Shown: positions 26,796 through 40,114 of the stretch, one piece after another
Numbering within the stretch: the stretch's first letter is position 1
How the letters are laid out: every line of letters starts with the position of its first letter
DNA from: Kondoa malvinella
Taxonomy: Eukaryota; Basidiomycota; Agaricostilbomycetes; Agaricostilbales; Kondoaceae
NCBI GenBank assembly: GCA_039545315.1
Contig: BCIM01000008.1
Span: 496,001-560,000, forward strand
DNA length: 64,000 nucleotides
Reading direction: 5' to 3'
Notes under the pieces: model-generated
Told to the model about the DNA's origin: nothing
Databases searched by the model: none
What the model saw: the letters and a program-made list of their open reading frames with translations, nothing else
Position numbers and translations under genes: made by a program

Positions 26796-28315
26796 GGTGT
26801 AGTGAGGCAATTGGTCAAGGAAGTAGGGCTGTCGCGGACGGTAATAACTCATGTCTTTCTTAAGCAACGATATTCGCATTGTATTTCATATCATCTGGCT
26901 CTGCTGCACCGTCCGCGCTTTGCAAGACTCTCCTCGTTTCTCGATCTGCGTCTCTTCATCATGCGGTAGAAATTGCAAATGCCCTTTGACGATGCTTCGG
27001 TGTTTGCGCAAAGGTGTTCTGCAAGATCGTGCGACGCTTCCATTTCCATTTCGCAAAGTACCCAAGCCCTAGTCAAGCATCGACTGCCAGGCCATACCTC
27101 TCTCTTACCGCCGGCTACACCTCATGTTGAGGCTATACTCAGGTTCATCCGTTGCAACCTTATCTCTGCATTGCGTTTGTCCGAGCGGCAACTTGCAAGC
27201 ATGATAGCACAAGGTCTCGTTCTACTTCACAAGAACACAAGAAGCAAGAAATTTGGCGATAAGCAGGCGAATCACGATTTCGTGCAAAGTCTATGAAGGC
27301 TCAACTACGTCTGCAATGGCGGAATGAGCCTTGTTTTGGCTTTCAGCTGAACCAGAGGCTCGCCCGAACATCTCCAATTGTTTGCCGAGCCGCGATAAAC
27401 CCTTGCGAATCTGGCTCTCGCCTCGTTCTGCTTCATGTGCTGGTCTATCTCTTCCCATCTCTTTCTATCTACGGGTTTGGCCTAGCATTTGGCAATGAAT
27501 CTACGTTGCAAAGCTCGAATGATCTTGGAACTTCTATGCACCTCCTTGGCCTGCTGCCGTTCGAGCCCAGGACCACCTGAATTCTGTTACATCTCCAGAC
27601 AAATTGGCTTGGTCGCAACCTCGCTAACCTGCTAGACATCGCTGTATCGGCGCACGTCAAAGCTGAGTTTGTCCATTGAGTGCACTGCGTGTCGGCTTCT
27701 CGTCTCGCTCACGAGTAAGACCGTTTCTCGCTTGCCCTCTGTCTAGTCAGGCGAAGCTTTGTGATTTACAATACAAGCTTGGGACCATCTATGCTTGCAA
27801 CATGATCGTGCGGGTTTGTGTCGAAGTCCAAGATGCTCTGGCACGCACTGCATATTCAAGTCAGGTGCTTCAAGTGTGAGGAGGTAGTCTACAACAATGG
27901 TCGCACAGCCGCTATACTGGGATATAATTGAGCCGACACTAGCCAGATCTTATCATGCCTCTAACAAAAATGTCACCGTCAGAGACACCTGGAGTGAGCC
28001 CGAGATGAACCGAGAATGCCCTGTCTAGGATGATAACAGCCGATGGTCAAGCGAGACTAACTGAGATTTCCACCATCACAGCTACAATTCCAAGAGGTGC
28101 TTAACCACTTCAAGAGAGAGCTGAAGTTGCAAGCAAGTCGCCAACATCATTACAACACCTATTTGGTTGGCGCATATCTACCCGTTGCAGCCAATTGCAC
28201 ACAAGTCGCAGGCAACAGCTCGGTGTAGCTCAGCCAATACTCAACAGCGATCCAAGCCCCAAAACATCCGTGTTTAGTCGGCGGAATATAATCTTGTTAT
28301 CGTCATCTATCCATC
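26796..28315. other. 1.5 kb stretch without a recognisable gene
   Basis: No frame on either strand gives conserved motifs, and the longest open stretches (about 100 codons at 26973-27296 and 27293-27580) show no family resemblance and no helpful intron pattern. The last few hundred bases should be the promoter and leader of the SRPK gene starting at 28316. Long leaders and non-coding transcripts are possible, but nothing in the bases proves them. Confidence 0.4.
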
Positions 28316-30899
<2,584 letters not shown>

Positions 30900-31239
30900 T
30901 CAACCTATCGGTTTATTCGTACTGTGCTTAGCGGGTAATGATGCGTTCAGACAGACTCTCTTGGATCGTAGAAGCTTATTGTTATATTACATTTCATTAC
31001 TACATAGAATGGCATTGCTGTATCATACCTGAGTGGTTAGAGCGCGAGTTCACTGTATCCGCGAACTTGGCTCTGTCTGGATTCTGGACTGGACGCCGAC
31101 GCTGAGCTAGCCGATGTCATGACACATCTACGGAGGAGGTATGTCTTGATCACCAATGTTACAATATGATACAGTTCAAGTACAACTGAAGCCGTGATGA
31201 GCTTTTGGCGTAAAACAATACGCGACGAGGACTCACACA
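30900..31239. other. Convergent intergenic region
   Basis: About 340 bp between the stop codons of the SRPK gene and the coiled-coil gene. It should contain both 3' ends. A tRNA-like string (gagtggttagagc, near 31030) has no matching B box or acceptor stem. Confidence 0.4.
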
Positions 31240-31876
31240 TCAATTCAGCAGATCCCCGACCTTGATACGCTTTGCCCCCTGCATTTCGTACGATCCCTGC
31301 TGCTCACCATCCTGAGATAGCATAAGATTGGCGTGCCAGCCGAAAGCGAGTTCAGACAAACCTCTCTGAACCGTTTCCCGCTCGAGCTGGCCAACTGTTG
31401 GCTTGTAGACCGACTCATAGTACCAGTGACGTTTGAGTATACAGGTTGTCCAGGCTGCAGCATGGTTTCCGGCTGGGCCAAAGGTGCAGAACGAGGTGCT
31501 GAAGCTGAATTCGCCAACAGTTGATCAATTACCAGGCTATAGGCATTGGTGTCAGGCCAGAGTATCAAGATAGGCCACAGTTGAGCTAGCTCACTCGCAT
31601 TCAGCTTGTAATTTTGCTGCTTTCGCTTCTGCTTTTTTGAGTTCGTCTTTGAGCGTGTTCTGGTCCTTCATAGGGGATCCAATCTCAGCCTATGTCCTGC
31701 CGAGCCTTCAGCATATTGCGCACCTCCAGCAGATCATTGTATTTGGCTTGCTGTCGCTTGTATTTTGTAATGGCTTTGTCTGTCGAGACGCGAGAAGGTT
31801 TCGGCGGAATCTGTGGTTCAGGCTCTTGGGCTTGCTCTGGCATCTGAGCGAGCATGCTTGGATCCATTGTGGCCAT
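31240..31876 (-). CDS. Small nuclear-type coiled-coil protein, unknown function
   Basis: I do not recognise the family. Four exons fit exactly: 31724-31876, 31595-31689, 31362-31533 and 31240-31311, totalling 492 nt or 163 residues. A Pro/Gln/Glu-rich start is followed by a coiled coil ('ITKYKRQQAKYNDLLEAEIG', 'KDQNTLKDELKKAEAKAAKL'), then a Ser/Pro-rich linker. The C-terminus has two basic KR patches ('SSGKRFREDGEQQG' and 'GAKRIKVGDLLN'), which suggest a nuclear localisation signal. The first intron (31690-31723) is only 34 nt, with a GTGCGC donor, an internal CTGA and a CATAG acceptor. Without splicing, the frame stops within three codons. Confidence 0.65.
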
Positions 31877-32132
31877 TTCTGAAAAGGTCTGGCTGTCGTG
31901 GGATGTCTAATTGTGTCAAGTCATGTAAGCAGGTCAAGATGCTCCGCTGTAAATAGTCGCTTGGCCTGATGATCAGGGCTATCTGCTGCTTTTGCGCATC
32001 TCCTTTGCTCAGTCTGTGCTACACAGCGTTTTTCGGTAATGGATGCTGATCCCGAGTCGCGCAAGTCAGAACAATGAGGGAATGCATGTCATTAGTCTAA
32101 GATATATGTCGCCGATGCAGCGCCCGTTGAGC

Positions 32133-33944
32133 TCAAGAAGCGTAAGAGCTACCATGGCGATAATGGAACGCCGTCGACAAACTCGCAAGATGAGCCAGTG
32201 CGCCGAAATTGATGACTGTCCAGCGTATCAGCGCAGCACAAGGCTCTCAACAGGACATCGCGTACAGATGTGGAACAAAGCATGAGAAGGAACGAGGTCG
32301 AATCCGGTTGAAAAGCGTTCTGGTATCCGCTCCACGTACAGCAAAGCGCCGAAAGAGTAGGAAAAGAACTCCAAAGCGAGGTAGTACGAGCCGAAAGTGT
32401 ATTTCGTGCTTGCCGCCTGTGATAAGTATCAGCTAGCGCTTTGTAGAATGGACGCAAACATACCCCTTCCCGAAGAGTAGCTTCAACTGCTGGTAGGAAA
32501 GCAAGCGCAAAGAGTGAGAAGTACAGGGCGGTCTTCACACGGCGATAAGCAGGGTCTGAACAAGCTTCAGCACTCGAAATTGCAGCATAATGCGAGCTTA
32601 CCTCTGTATCTCGGCTGAATGACCAAACCGACAATCGTGCTACCCAGCAAGAGTTGCGCAGAAATGAAGGAAATCTGCAACACAGGTTGTTCGAAATAGC
32701 CATAGTAGATATTAGCGACAGCGCTTCCGATAATCAGGACCACTTTCTCGGGAATGAGCACAGTCGAGCTATCATTCGAATCAAACTCACCTATGCCGAC
32801 ATGATCGCAGATACTGCAAGTGTGACAGACACCTGGCGAGTGGCATCTGACACAATGGAAAGAAGCGCTTGCGGTAAAGAGGTAAATGGCACTGAAAAGG
32901 AAAAAATAGACGATAGCAGTATCGATGTATGTGATTGTCGAGCCGGGAATCGGGAAAGGGTTGATCAAGATATAATGGTAGCCGATGTAGGTGATGAAAG
33001 ACCAAAGGGGAGGGGAGAATGGCGCGGCGGCTAGCAGGCAGAAGAAGATCGCTGCAAAAATATCAGCTGTGACCTCATGCAATGGCGGTAGAGCTACCTT
33101 GGAAAGCATGGGTATAGATGTTGACTCGACAAGGAGGTAAGCTTCTGATCTGCCAATGGACAGAAGCGCTCGACTCACTGCTCTCGTTATGCAAATACAG
33201 ACAGCTGAGCAGACAAGTTCGATAGCTGTTCACTATAGTCAGAAGCTGCATAGCACTGCTGGGAAATGCTTACGAGCTGAGCTGCCGTCGATAACAAGTG
33301 CGAAGAGATGCATTGTCTTTGATCCAGTCTGGTAAGTCCTTTCAAATCAATGAGCTAGCATTCACAAAGGAAAGCAGTCGATGTACGGCATAATCCAATA
33401 GACCAACTTTGGTAGCCTTGCCATCGTCAAACGTAGCATACCCATCAGAAGATGCAAAGGATTCCTTGAGCGGTCGATCTTCAGCTCTGATTGGATCCTG
33501 GTAGAAGTATACCTAGTCAGCTTTCGTTCTCACTGTTAGACTGATCTCAAGACCTTTGCGATCCTGCTACCCTCTGCGAAAGCCCAATTGAATGCGGTCT
33601 TGTCGTCCCAAACCTCACCAGAGGATTTCAGCTGAGTAATCGGCATAAGGGCATGCGTCATGTTATAGGAGAAATGATCGGGCAAGAGAGAGGGAAAGAG
33701 CGGATAGATAGTAAGAGACGAAGGGCTCGAAAGACCGCGGCTGTTAGCCAGAACGCATGTTCGAAAGTTTGCGACAGAGGAAGACGACTTCTGTCCGTAG
33801 CTGAGAGATAGCTCATGATTAGAATTGATCATATCTCGGAGCTGGACCTATAATGTGGCAGGGGAGAATACGCACTCGTCTGCCTTGCTCACCGAGTTCG
33901 GAAGAGGCAATGGCGGATTCTAGTGAATGGAGGAGAGCCTCCAT
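32133..33944 (-). CDS. PAQR/Izh-family seven-helix membrane protein (haemolysin III/adiponectin-receptor type)
   Basis: The PAQR family comprises membrane proteins with zinc-binding histidines, linked to lipid and zinc homeostasis in fungi. After a long polar N-terminus (about 200 residues, start MEALLHSLESAIAS), the hydrophobic core carries 'IDTAIVYFFLFSAIYLFTAS', then 'ASFHCV', the expected Ser-x-x-x-His motif. Later helices read 'VVLIIGSAVANIYYGYFEQP' and 'ALYFSLFALAFLPAVEATLR'. The family's C-terminal part is spliced together as 'FGALLYVERIPERFSTGFD', 'VPSHALFHIF' and 'FGALAHLASLSTAFHYRHG', holding the last His pair (SHxxFH). The long N-terminal extension resembles the Izh3 subtype. Exon edges near 33850 are tentative. 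The gene is divergent from NDUFB4, with about 240 bp between starts. Confidence 0.8.
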
Positions 33945-34184
33945 ACAATTTCGAGTGCAGCTAACAGACAGACAACAGAGGCATGAGACAACAGAGACGT
34001 CACAGCCAGAACCCAGAAGACACGATTTGAGACATCAAGCTGGCAGCACAAGGGCAAAATATGAGGCTGTGGACCTATCCCAAAGAAGCAGCTACAGACA
34101 CAGAGATTCAGAGCAGACAGTCAGAACGATAGCCTCGACGTCGCTCTCCAACCCTTCTTGTCCAAATACTACCGCGAGATAACA

Positions 34185-34699
34185 ATGGCAGGAGGCGGAG
34201 AGCATCATTTCCGTGCGTACTACACTTACAATGCTGGCCCCTTGACTGATTGCCTCGGCTTGTACAGATCCTGTAAAGGTACACTTCCAAGTTTCTTGAG
34301 CATCTCGACAATTTGCTGACAACGCTCTGTACTAGCTGGACTCAGCAGTTGAAAGATGGGCAGCTATGGTACAGCCCTTCCATTTCTGACCTTGGCCTTG
34401 CCTTTTGAGCTGAGCCAATACGCAGAGGGAAAACGTCTGTAAGCCTCAAATCACTTGCTATATCTGGTCAAGCTGACAGCGTAGTGAAGACACGACGTTC
34501 AAATTCACGCCTAAAACGACAAGAACGGTCCTAGCGCTCGGTGTAGCTGTTCCGGTTGCGCTGTACTACTTGGCGAGCGATCATCAGGGTAAATGGGATA
34601 TGGCTGGTAAACGGAGGGATCAGAGTTTGTACAAGGGTGCGTTCTTCTTCTGAATCTATGGATGAAGCTTATGTTGTAACAGGCGAAGCGGCACAGTGA
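34185..34699 (+). CDS. NDUFB4: NADH:ubiquinone oxidoreductase (complex I) subunit NDUFB4/B15-like
   Basis: A small accessory subunit of mitochondrial complex I. Six or so tiny exons splice to 'MAGGGEHHFHPVKLDSAVER', 'WAAMRENVYTTFKFTPKTTR' and 'TVLALGVAVPVALYYLASDH', ending 'KRRDQSLYKGEAAQ'. The single transmembrane helix and the R-E-N-V-Y...F-x-F-T-P-K-T pattern match the fungal B15 homologue. The total is about 85 residues. The exon between 34425 and 34438 is only 13 nt. It joins the next exon at 34489 after an acceptor ending in GAAG. Coordinates of the smallest exons are by eye. Confidence 0.75.
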
Positions 34700-34746
34700 T
34701 TGAAGATGCAATGCATTTAGTTTCCCATGTAATAGTTCAACCGGAA

Positions 34747-35931
34747 TCATTTCTTGTCCTTTTCCTCTGCATCACCTTGTAAACTCAACGCAATAGCTCT
34801 TCTAATCTCTTCCTCCTGCTCGCAACCATCAGCATGCACTCGCATAAGGGGAAACAATGTACCTCATCATCTTCACCAGCTTCATCCATGTTGACATCCT
34901 CTTCACCTCGAGACATAGCTAAAGCCCTAGCCAACTCTTCGTCCTCATCCTCTTGTTCCTGTCCTTCACTCGTCACACCAGTCATGGGCGAATTGGCAGC
35001 TAATTCAGTCATGTTGTCCAATGGTGATGAAACGGGTACGGTTGCTGGTGCTGCAGGCGCGGAAGAAGTAGTTGGTGCAGCGACTGGTTCAGGTGCTGGT
35101 GCGGCTGGTGTAGGTTCAGAAGTAGATTGAGCTGATCCTGCTTGACGTGCTCTTTCATCTTCCAAAGACATGCGAAGTGCCTATGCACACAGATCAGACA
35201 TAATGTAATCGCCTGTATGCAGGAAAGCGTACCATGGCCAATTCAGGATCAAGGTTTGGATCAATTTCACCATCTTGCCCTCCTCCGCCGCCAGAACCAC
35301 TCCCACTCGGTTGCGCGCCGCTTTCAGGATCAATCAAGATCGCACTTGATAGAATCGAGTCTGAAAGAAGGAGATCCGTAGCAGGCGGGATGGTGAGCAG
35401 ATGCGAATTGTCTGAACTATTGACCGCTTCTACCAGACTACCTAACGCTTCTGCATTCTCATCCACTTCACCAAACGACACGATATCCAAAGCGACATTG
35501 TTCTTCTTGAGCTTTTTACCTAGTTTCGTCAGGCTGGCAGTTGAATTGTCAGACTTGGTCGTGTCCAAAGGTGAGCCGACAAAGAGAATGATGCGCTGTC
35601 GTTGATTCTTGTTTGATCGATGTTTCAAGCAGAGTTGAGCGATTTGTACGCTCGTTGCAATGTCGACAGACTCGCCAGCCAGCTTGTGTTGCAAGTCATG
35701 CAGAGCAGCTTGAACTTTGCCTTGGTCTTGCGTTAAATTGACCAATACTTCTGGGCCACGCTTGCCAGAGGCCGTCATGAGCCCTACAACGGATTCTGGG
35801 TTGCTGCCCGTCTTTGCGTTAAAGATGATTTGCGTCGCATCTGCTTGAGCGCCGTATCGAGTTGGCGTGTAATCTCCGTTCAAAGCGAACGACGAGTTGT
35901 CTGATATCACGATACACGCTTCCAACACCAT
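34747..35931 (-). CDS. RPN10: 26S proteasome ubiquitin receptor RPN10
   Basis: RPN10/S5a is the ubiquitin-binding subunit at the base-lid hinge of the 26S proteasome. The N-terminal VWA domain runs from MVLEACIVISDNSS through 'GLMTASGKRGPEVLVNL' and 'QRIILFVGSPLD' to 'VSFGEVDENAEALG' (about residues 1-190). A Gly/Ser-rich linker follows. Two ubiquitin-interacting motifs are visible: 'DPNLDPELAMALRMSLEDE' and 'DEELARALAMSRGEED'. A third UIM-like helix, 'EEEIRRAIALSLQGD', lies close to the C-terminus. Fungal RPN10 usually has one UIM, while animal S5a has two, so the count here deserves checking. Introns lie near 34835-34870 and 35170-35235. Confidence 0.95.
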
Positions 35932-36063
35932 CTTGCGAGATCTGAGGAGGTGGGTTGGTGTTGTTCAAGGTCAAAGTGATGACGAGTCGTGCGCGAAGTC
36001 GGAATTCGTGGCAATGTCGCAGTGCAAGGAAAATCAGATACATACATAGTACTACATGTTACA

Positions 36064-38876
36064 CTAGGCTAATACATTCAACGCCAACTCAGCGTCATTC
36101 GACACATTTGCAAACACCTTGGAATTCTATATCAGTCGAATGTCGACTGAGCATTTCAAGACTTACATTCGCACGATCCTTCTTGCTCATCTCTTGCTCA
36201 TCTTTAAATGTGGTAGAAGAGGTAGATGGTGTGCCAGCGAACCCTAAATTTCTGTAGGAAGCGCTATGCTGCGAATTCGGCCTAACTCGAAGACAGATCC
36301 GCATAGATGATACGCCAAGTCTTTGACCTAGTATAGTCTTGAGGCGGAGTATAGTGATATCGCGCGATAGATCAGTCAAGCGGAAAGAATCGCCTTGATT
36401 CCGGTCGTTGATGAACATTATCGTTAGGCTGCATGGAGAAATGCGATGAAGGACGAAATGGTCGCCTCTTCTCAGATTTAGAGCGTTCAGAGGCTGGTCT
36501 GCAAAGACGGGCGAGCCTCGAAGACTGAGGCGATAGCGAGTAGGCTGGAGTTCGGGTGAAAAGTCAAACAGTCGATCCCACACGCTGAGAAGGTTCGCCC
36601 TGTTGTACTTCGTCAGTTTCATAGTCAATTGCTCGGGCTGAAAGACTGACGCTCCATCGATACCTCTGAGCTGTATAGGCTTCTCATCGTCCAGATCAGG
36701 CGCATACTCAACCGTGCAAGATATACCGTCGGAAACAGGAGCTGTGCGATAAAAGATAGACAGTCTTGTAGCACGATCTATATCGCAGCGTTCGAAAGAG
36801 TCCAGCGCTTCATCATCTATGCACTGCCATCAGCGAGAGAAACAACAAAGCAAGCTGTCACATACTTGCGCAGACCCTTGAGCCTTCTAATATATGCACA
36901 TCGCCTGCACCAACGCCGTGATTTGCATAGTATGACTCGACGACGCCCTTGACGTCCCAAATATTGTTGAGGTTATCGACCGCATCAAGCGACCATGAGC
37001 GACCTTCCCATGCAAGTATAATACTGCAATCGAATCAGCTCCCGCCACGTTTCTGAGCTTTGTGCTTACTCGTAGTGCCCTCCACTAGTTGTAAGACCTT
37101 GGACGCGGTGTTCTCGCTGTATAGGCGGGTCGTAGACTTTCGGCTCTTTCGCTGAGCAGCAACGTTAGGCTTCCGTCAATACTTGTAAGTTGAGACGCAC
37201 GTTGAGGCGGGTTAAGCCGCAGCCTTTCCTGTCGAGCTGCTTCCCTCGCTGCTTTTTCTGCATCAGCTGCATCTATCCGTTCTTGCTTCCGTCGCTGCAA
37301 AAACGACATCAATATGATGCTTCCTAGATGCACAGAATTACTTACCTCAAGTTCAGCAGGCCAATCTTCTTCCTCTTCTACTATCGCATTCCTCGCAGCC
37401 AGATTCTCTGGGGTAAGACCGCCAACTAGCTTCATTGTGCAGATTGGCCAATGCGCTAAAACGCTTTCTGCTCGTGGGTGAGATGAATTGTTCATAGGAG
37501 TAAGCTGAGCACCGCATTTCATGCAGTCGATTCTCCGTTTGTTGGAAAAGTATTTCATTCCTTCATCTGCCCAGACTTTCTTTGACCACGAATGTCTATA
37601 CGTAGGCGTTGCACTGATACCGAGTCCAAATGAGACGAGAACAGTGTTTGATTGGAAAGATGAGACATACGAAGGAATATCCCTATTCTCCTGTCGCTCA
37701 ACCATTTCACCTGGACCAGGTTCATTATGCTCATCATCAACACCAAGCACTTCCAAATCCGTCAATTCAGAATTCTCATCATCGTCCGAATCAACTTGAT
37801 AAGGCTCGCTCTTCCTCCTGCCTCTCGAAACAGATTGTATAGAATCATCCGATACAGCTCTTTTCTTTCTTTTCGCTTTCGGTTCGCTTTTAGTTGATCG
37901 AGAAGTATCTAGGGGACGTTTCTTGCTCGGTGTCTTTTTTGCTTTCGGCGGAGCTTTCCCGCTTCGAGTTGATTGCGCTGGTGATTTAGCTAAAGCAGCT
38001 CGAGAGGGTTTCTTTTCTTCAAAGAGGTTCTTGCTGGGCTTCTTGCCTGGTGTGGATGTGTTCTTTTGAACTGAAGAGGTCTTGGCTTTGCGAGCACTGT
38101 TTGCTGCAAATTCGGCATTACGAGCTAAAATCTCTTCGTTCAATTGTTCTTGCTTCGAGGACACTCTTAAAGCTGACGAAACGGATGACTTGTGTTTGAC
38201 CTCCTTCTTGGATATAGGCGGAGGAAGAGCAGAAGTTTTGTGGGGCTTCGGTGCAGAGGTGCTGGGCAATGGAGCTGAAGGTGATTTAGATGTGGATGCG
38301 GTTGGCCTGGCTGGCTCAAAGCGTGTGAGGACAACCGTTGCGTCTTCTTCTACTTTGGATCTCTGCAGACATGATCAATATCTCGCTCTCCATCCGGCCT
38401 GCATAGATCGTACATTTCGAGGTACCAGCCCTACAGACACAATCAGCTACGTTACAACGAGGTGACAAGGAGACTACGGACCAGCCTGACGACCTTTAGC
38501 GTCCGTAAAGCGGAGACGCCATTCTTTAGCACTTCCGTCGAGACCAAAGAAGTCCAAGCCCTCTTGAACGAGTGAATCGATATCGTGCTGCGTGCAATCC
38601 GGTGCGGTCTCGAGCTCCAGAGGCAGAGTCAGGTCGCTCCCTTCTGTAGTCAACACGACATCCATATCCGTCTCGCTTAAAATGCCGCCTGGATAAGGCA
38701 AACAATCTTCCTGCGAAGTCTTGCTTGCTGTTGTATGGTACAGATGGATGCTGCCTAGGCTGTTGAAGCCTCGCCAGTGATCTACTGCAGATGGTCAATC
38801 GGGGTCGAATCCCACGCATGTTCTCGAGGAGCGGGTCTATCTCTCTATCTCTCTCTCTGAGCTACTTGCCAATCAT
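36064..38876 (-). CDS. Large basic protein with a Cys/His cluster and a possible ubiquitin-like C-terminus
   Basis: I do not recognise an orthologue. A 7-nt first coding exon (ATG ATT G) is joined by an 85-nt GC-AG intron (38785-38869, donor GCAAGT) to 'VDHWRGFNSLGSIHLYHTT'. Next come 'VQEGLDFFGLDGSAKEWRL', a Lys/Ser-rich disordered region (38280-37800), and a Cys/His cluster ('CMKCGAQLTP' then 'HWPIC', about 37540-37435) that could bind zinc. After two further introns the frame continues as 'GHYDIILAWEGRSWSLDAVD' and 'NIWDVKGVVESYYANHGVGA'. The C-terminal part, with 'LTIMFINDRNQGDSFRLTD' and 'ITILRLKTILGQRLGVSSM', has the strand-helix pattern of ubiquitin-like folds. This is inference from pattern only. 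The donor at about 37068 is what unites the two halves. Confidence 0.6.
38836..38858. repeat. CT microsatellite inside an intron
   Basis: A short run of TC/CT dinucleotides broken by two A bases. It lies in the first (GC-AG) intron of the minus-strand gene, where it reads as a GA-rich tract. Confidence 0.8.
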
Positions 38877-39178
38877 GGGCGCCATTCAATTTCTCCTCTT
38901 CGGCTCTGTGCTGGGGCATCTCATCCTACTAGTAATCGCCGCTTGGACTTGCTCTCTATGAACTTTGCTTTCCTTCGCCGAATGTTGTACAGTCTGTGCG
39001 CTGCTGAACTTGCTCTCAAGAAGCGCAGGATCTTCGTCTACTCACCGTCCATCTCACTTGGCTGCTGCTGCGCTGTTTCAGGGGCGATGAGCGTCAATTG
39101 TACTGTGTTGTGTTCTGTCCTCTGATCGCGTCTCTTTGTGTTCCTTGACCACATACAACTTGATCTAATCGAACGACC

Positions 39179-39888
39179 ATGGCCACTCAATCGCAGCCTG
39201 AACCCTCTCAAGGCCAACAGAAGACAATACTGTTAGAAACGTAGATTTCATGGCGTCTCTTCTGCTCGTCTGATATCCTGCAGGTCGGACGGTCACCGAA
39301 TCGCAGTAGAGCACGCCTTAGCAAGAGGTTCCGACCTACTCGGTGAAATGATCGAAGGCGGGATCTCTTCCCATGAAGCTATTCCGTTGGTCTATACATC
39401 ATTCTCTTGCGTGACACATCTGAGAATTCGCAACAGTCTACCAGAAGTACCATTAACAGTGTTGAACAAAGTTCTCGAATACTTTCAGCATCACAAAGAT
39501 GATTTTCAGAGTTCCCAGAAGCGCGAAGCCCTCGAAGATACAACCAAGACGATTGACCAATTCTCCGAGTGGGATCAGAAATACATCAGTCTGAATCAAG
39601 AGATGTTGTTCGACATTATTCTCGCTGCTGATTACCTGAATGCAAGATCTTTGCTGTAGGCTTCTATATACGTCTTGCATTGAAGTAGGCTCAATTTGCG
39701 GAAAAGGAACCTTGGTGCGAGAAAGGTCGCCTTCCAGATCAAGAACAAGTCTCCAGAGGAAATCAAGGCCATGTGCGGTTGTGTTGCACAGGATCGATGC
39801 GCGATGCTGATTAGTAAGTTGATGCAGGTACAACATCATAGACGAGAAAGGCGACGACACTGAGGTGAAGCAGGAGCTTGCAGTATAG
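39179..39888 (+). CDS. SKP1: SKP1-like SCF ubiquitin-ligase adaptor
   Basis: SKP1 bridges cullin-1 and F-box proteins in SCF ubiquitin ligases. The BTB/POZ-like N-terminal half reads 'KTILLETSDGHRIAVEHALA', spliced across an intron at about 39242-39284, then 'LNKVLEYFQHHKDDF' and 'EWDQKYISLNQEMLFDIILA'. The F-box-binding half continues 'AADYLNARSLLNLGARKVAF' and 'KNKSPEEIKAMYNIIDEKGD'. Two departures from the usual protein are visible. About 17 residues (39390-39440) interrupt 'IPL...PEVPL' and cannot be removed by a GT-AG intron in frame. The C-terminus ends in VKQELAV rather than the common acidic tail with WCE. It may be a divergent paralogue. The stop is at 39886-39888. Confidence 0.8.
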
Positions 39889-40114
39889 TCATGGCAGGCA
39901 CACCGGAGTAGACAGACAAACGAAGAAGGATCATGTTCCTACAGAATTGAGGCTCTGACACGATAAATGCCACCGTGTGCAATGGCAAACAGCACAGATA
40001 GAGTCTCTCAACAGCTGTGCACGTATAGAGTCACTACATTGCCAGGTCGGACAGGTTGACTGTTCTTCGCCAACCGCGAACGCTGACGAGGTCACAACTC
40101 ATTTCAACACGACG

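Noticed and set aside
27293..27580. 95-codon open frame in the gap before the SRPK gene
   Set aside because: Its residues match no known pattern and overlapping frames on both strands are equally open.
31025..31110. tRNA-like A box (gagtggttagagc)
   Set aside because: No matching B box (GGTTCRANNCC) and no acceptor stem can be formed downstream.
31245..31568. 107-residue minus-strand frame as a gene
   Set aside because: Only its middle part is exon; the start and the last 30 codons are intron or out-of-frame sequence of the coiled-coil gene.
37085..38269. Separate 394-residue minus-strand gene ending at 37085
   Set aside because: The reading after 'NPPQ' crosses an intron (GTGCGT...CTCAG); with it removed the frame continues into the gene at 36064-37060.
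38790..38815. B-box-like string ggggtcgaatccc
   Set aside because: One T is missing from the T-loop consensus, there is no A box at the right distance, and the bases lie inside an intron of a minus-strand gene.
40000..40020. Proteasome control element (PACE-like) upstream of RPN8
   Set aside because: The nearest match to GGTGGCAAA that I noticed upstream, around 39969-39974, has two mismatches, and no match was seen upstream of RPN10.
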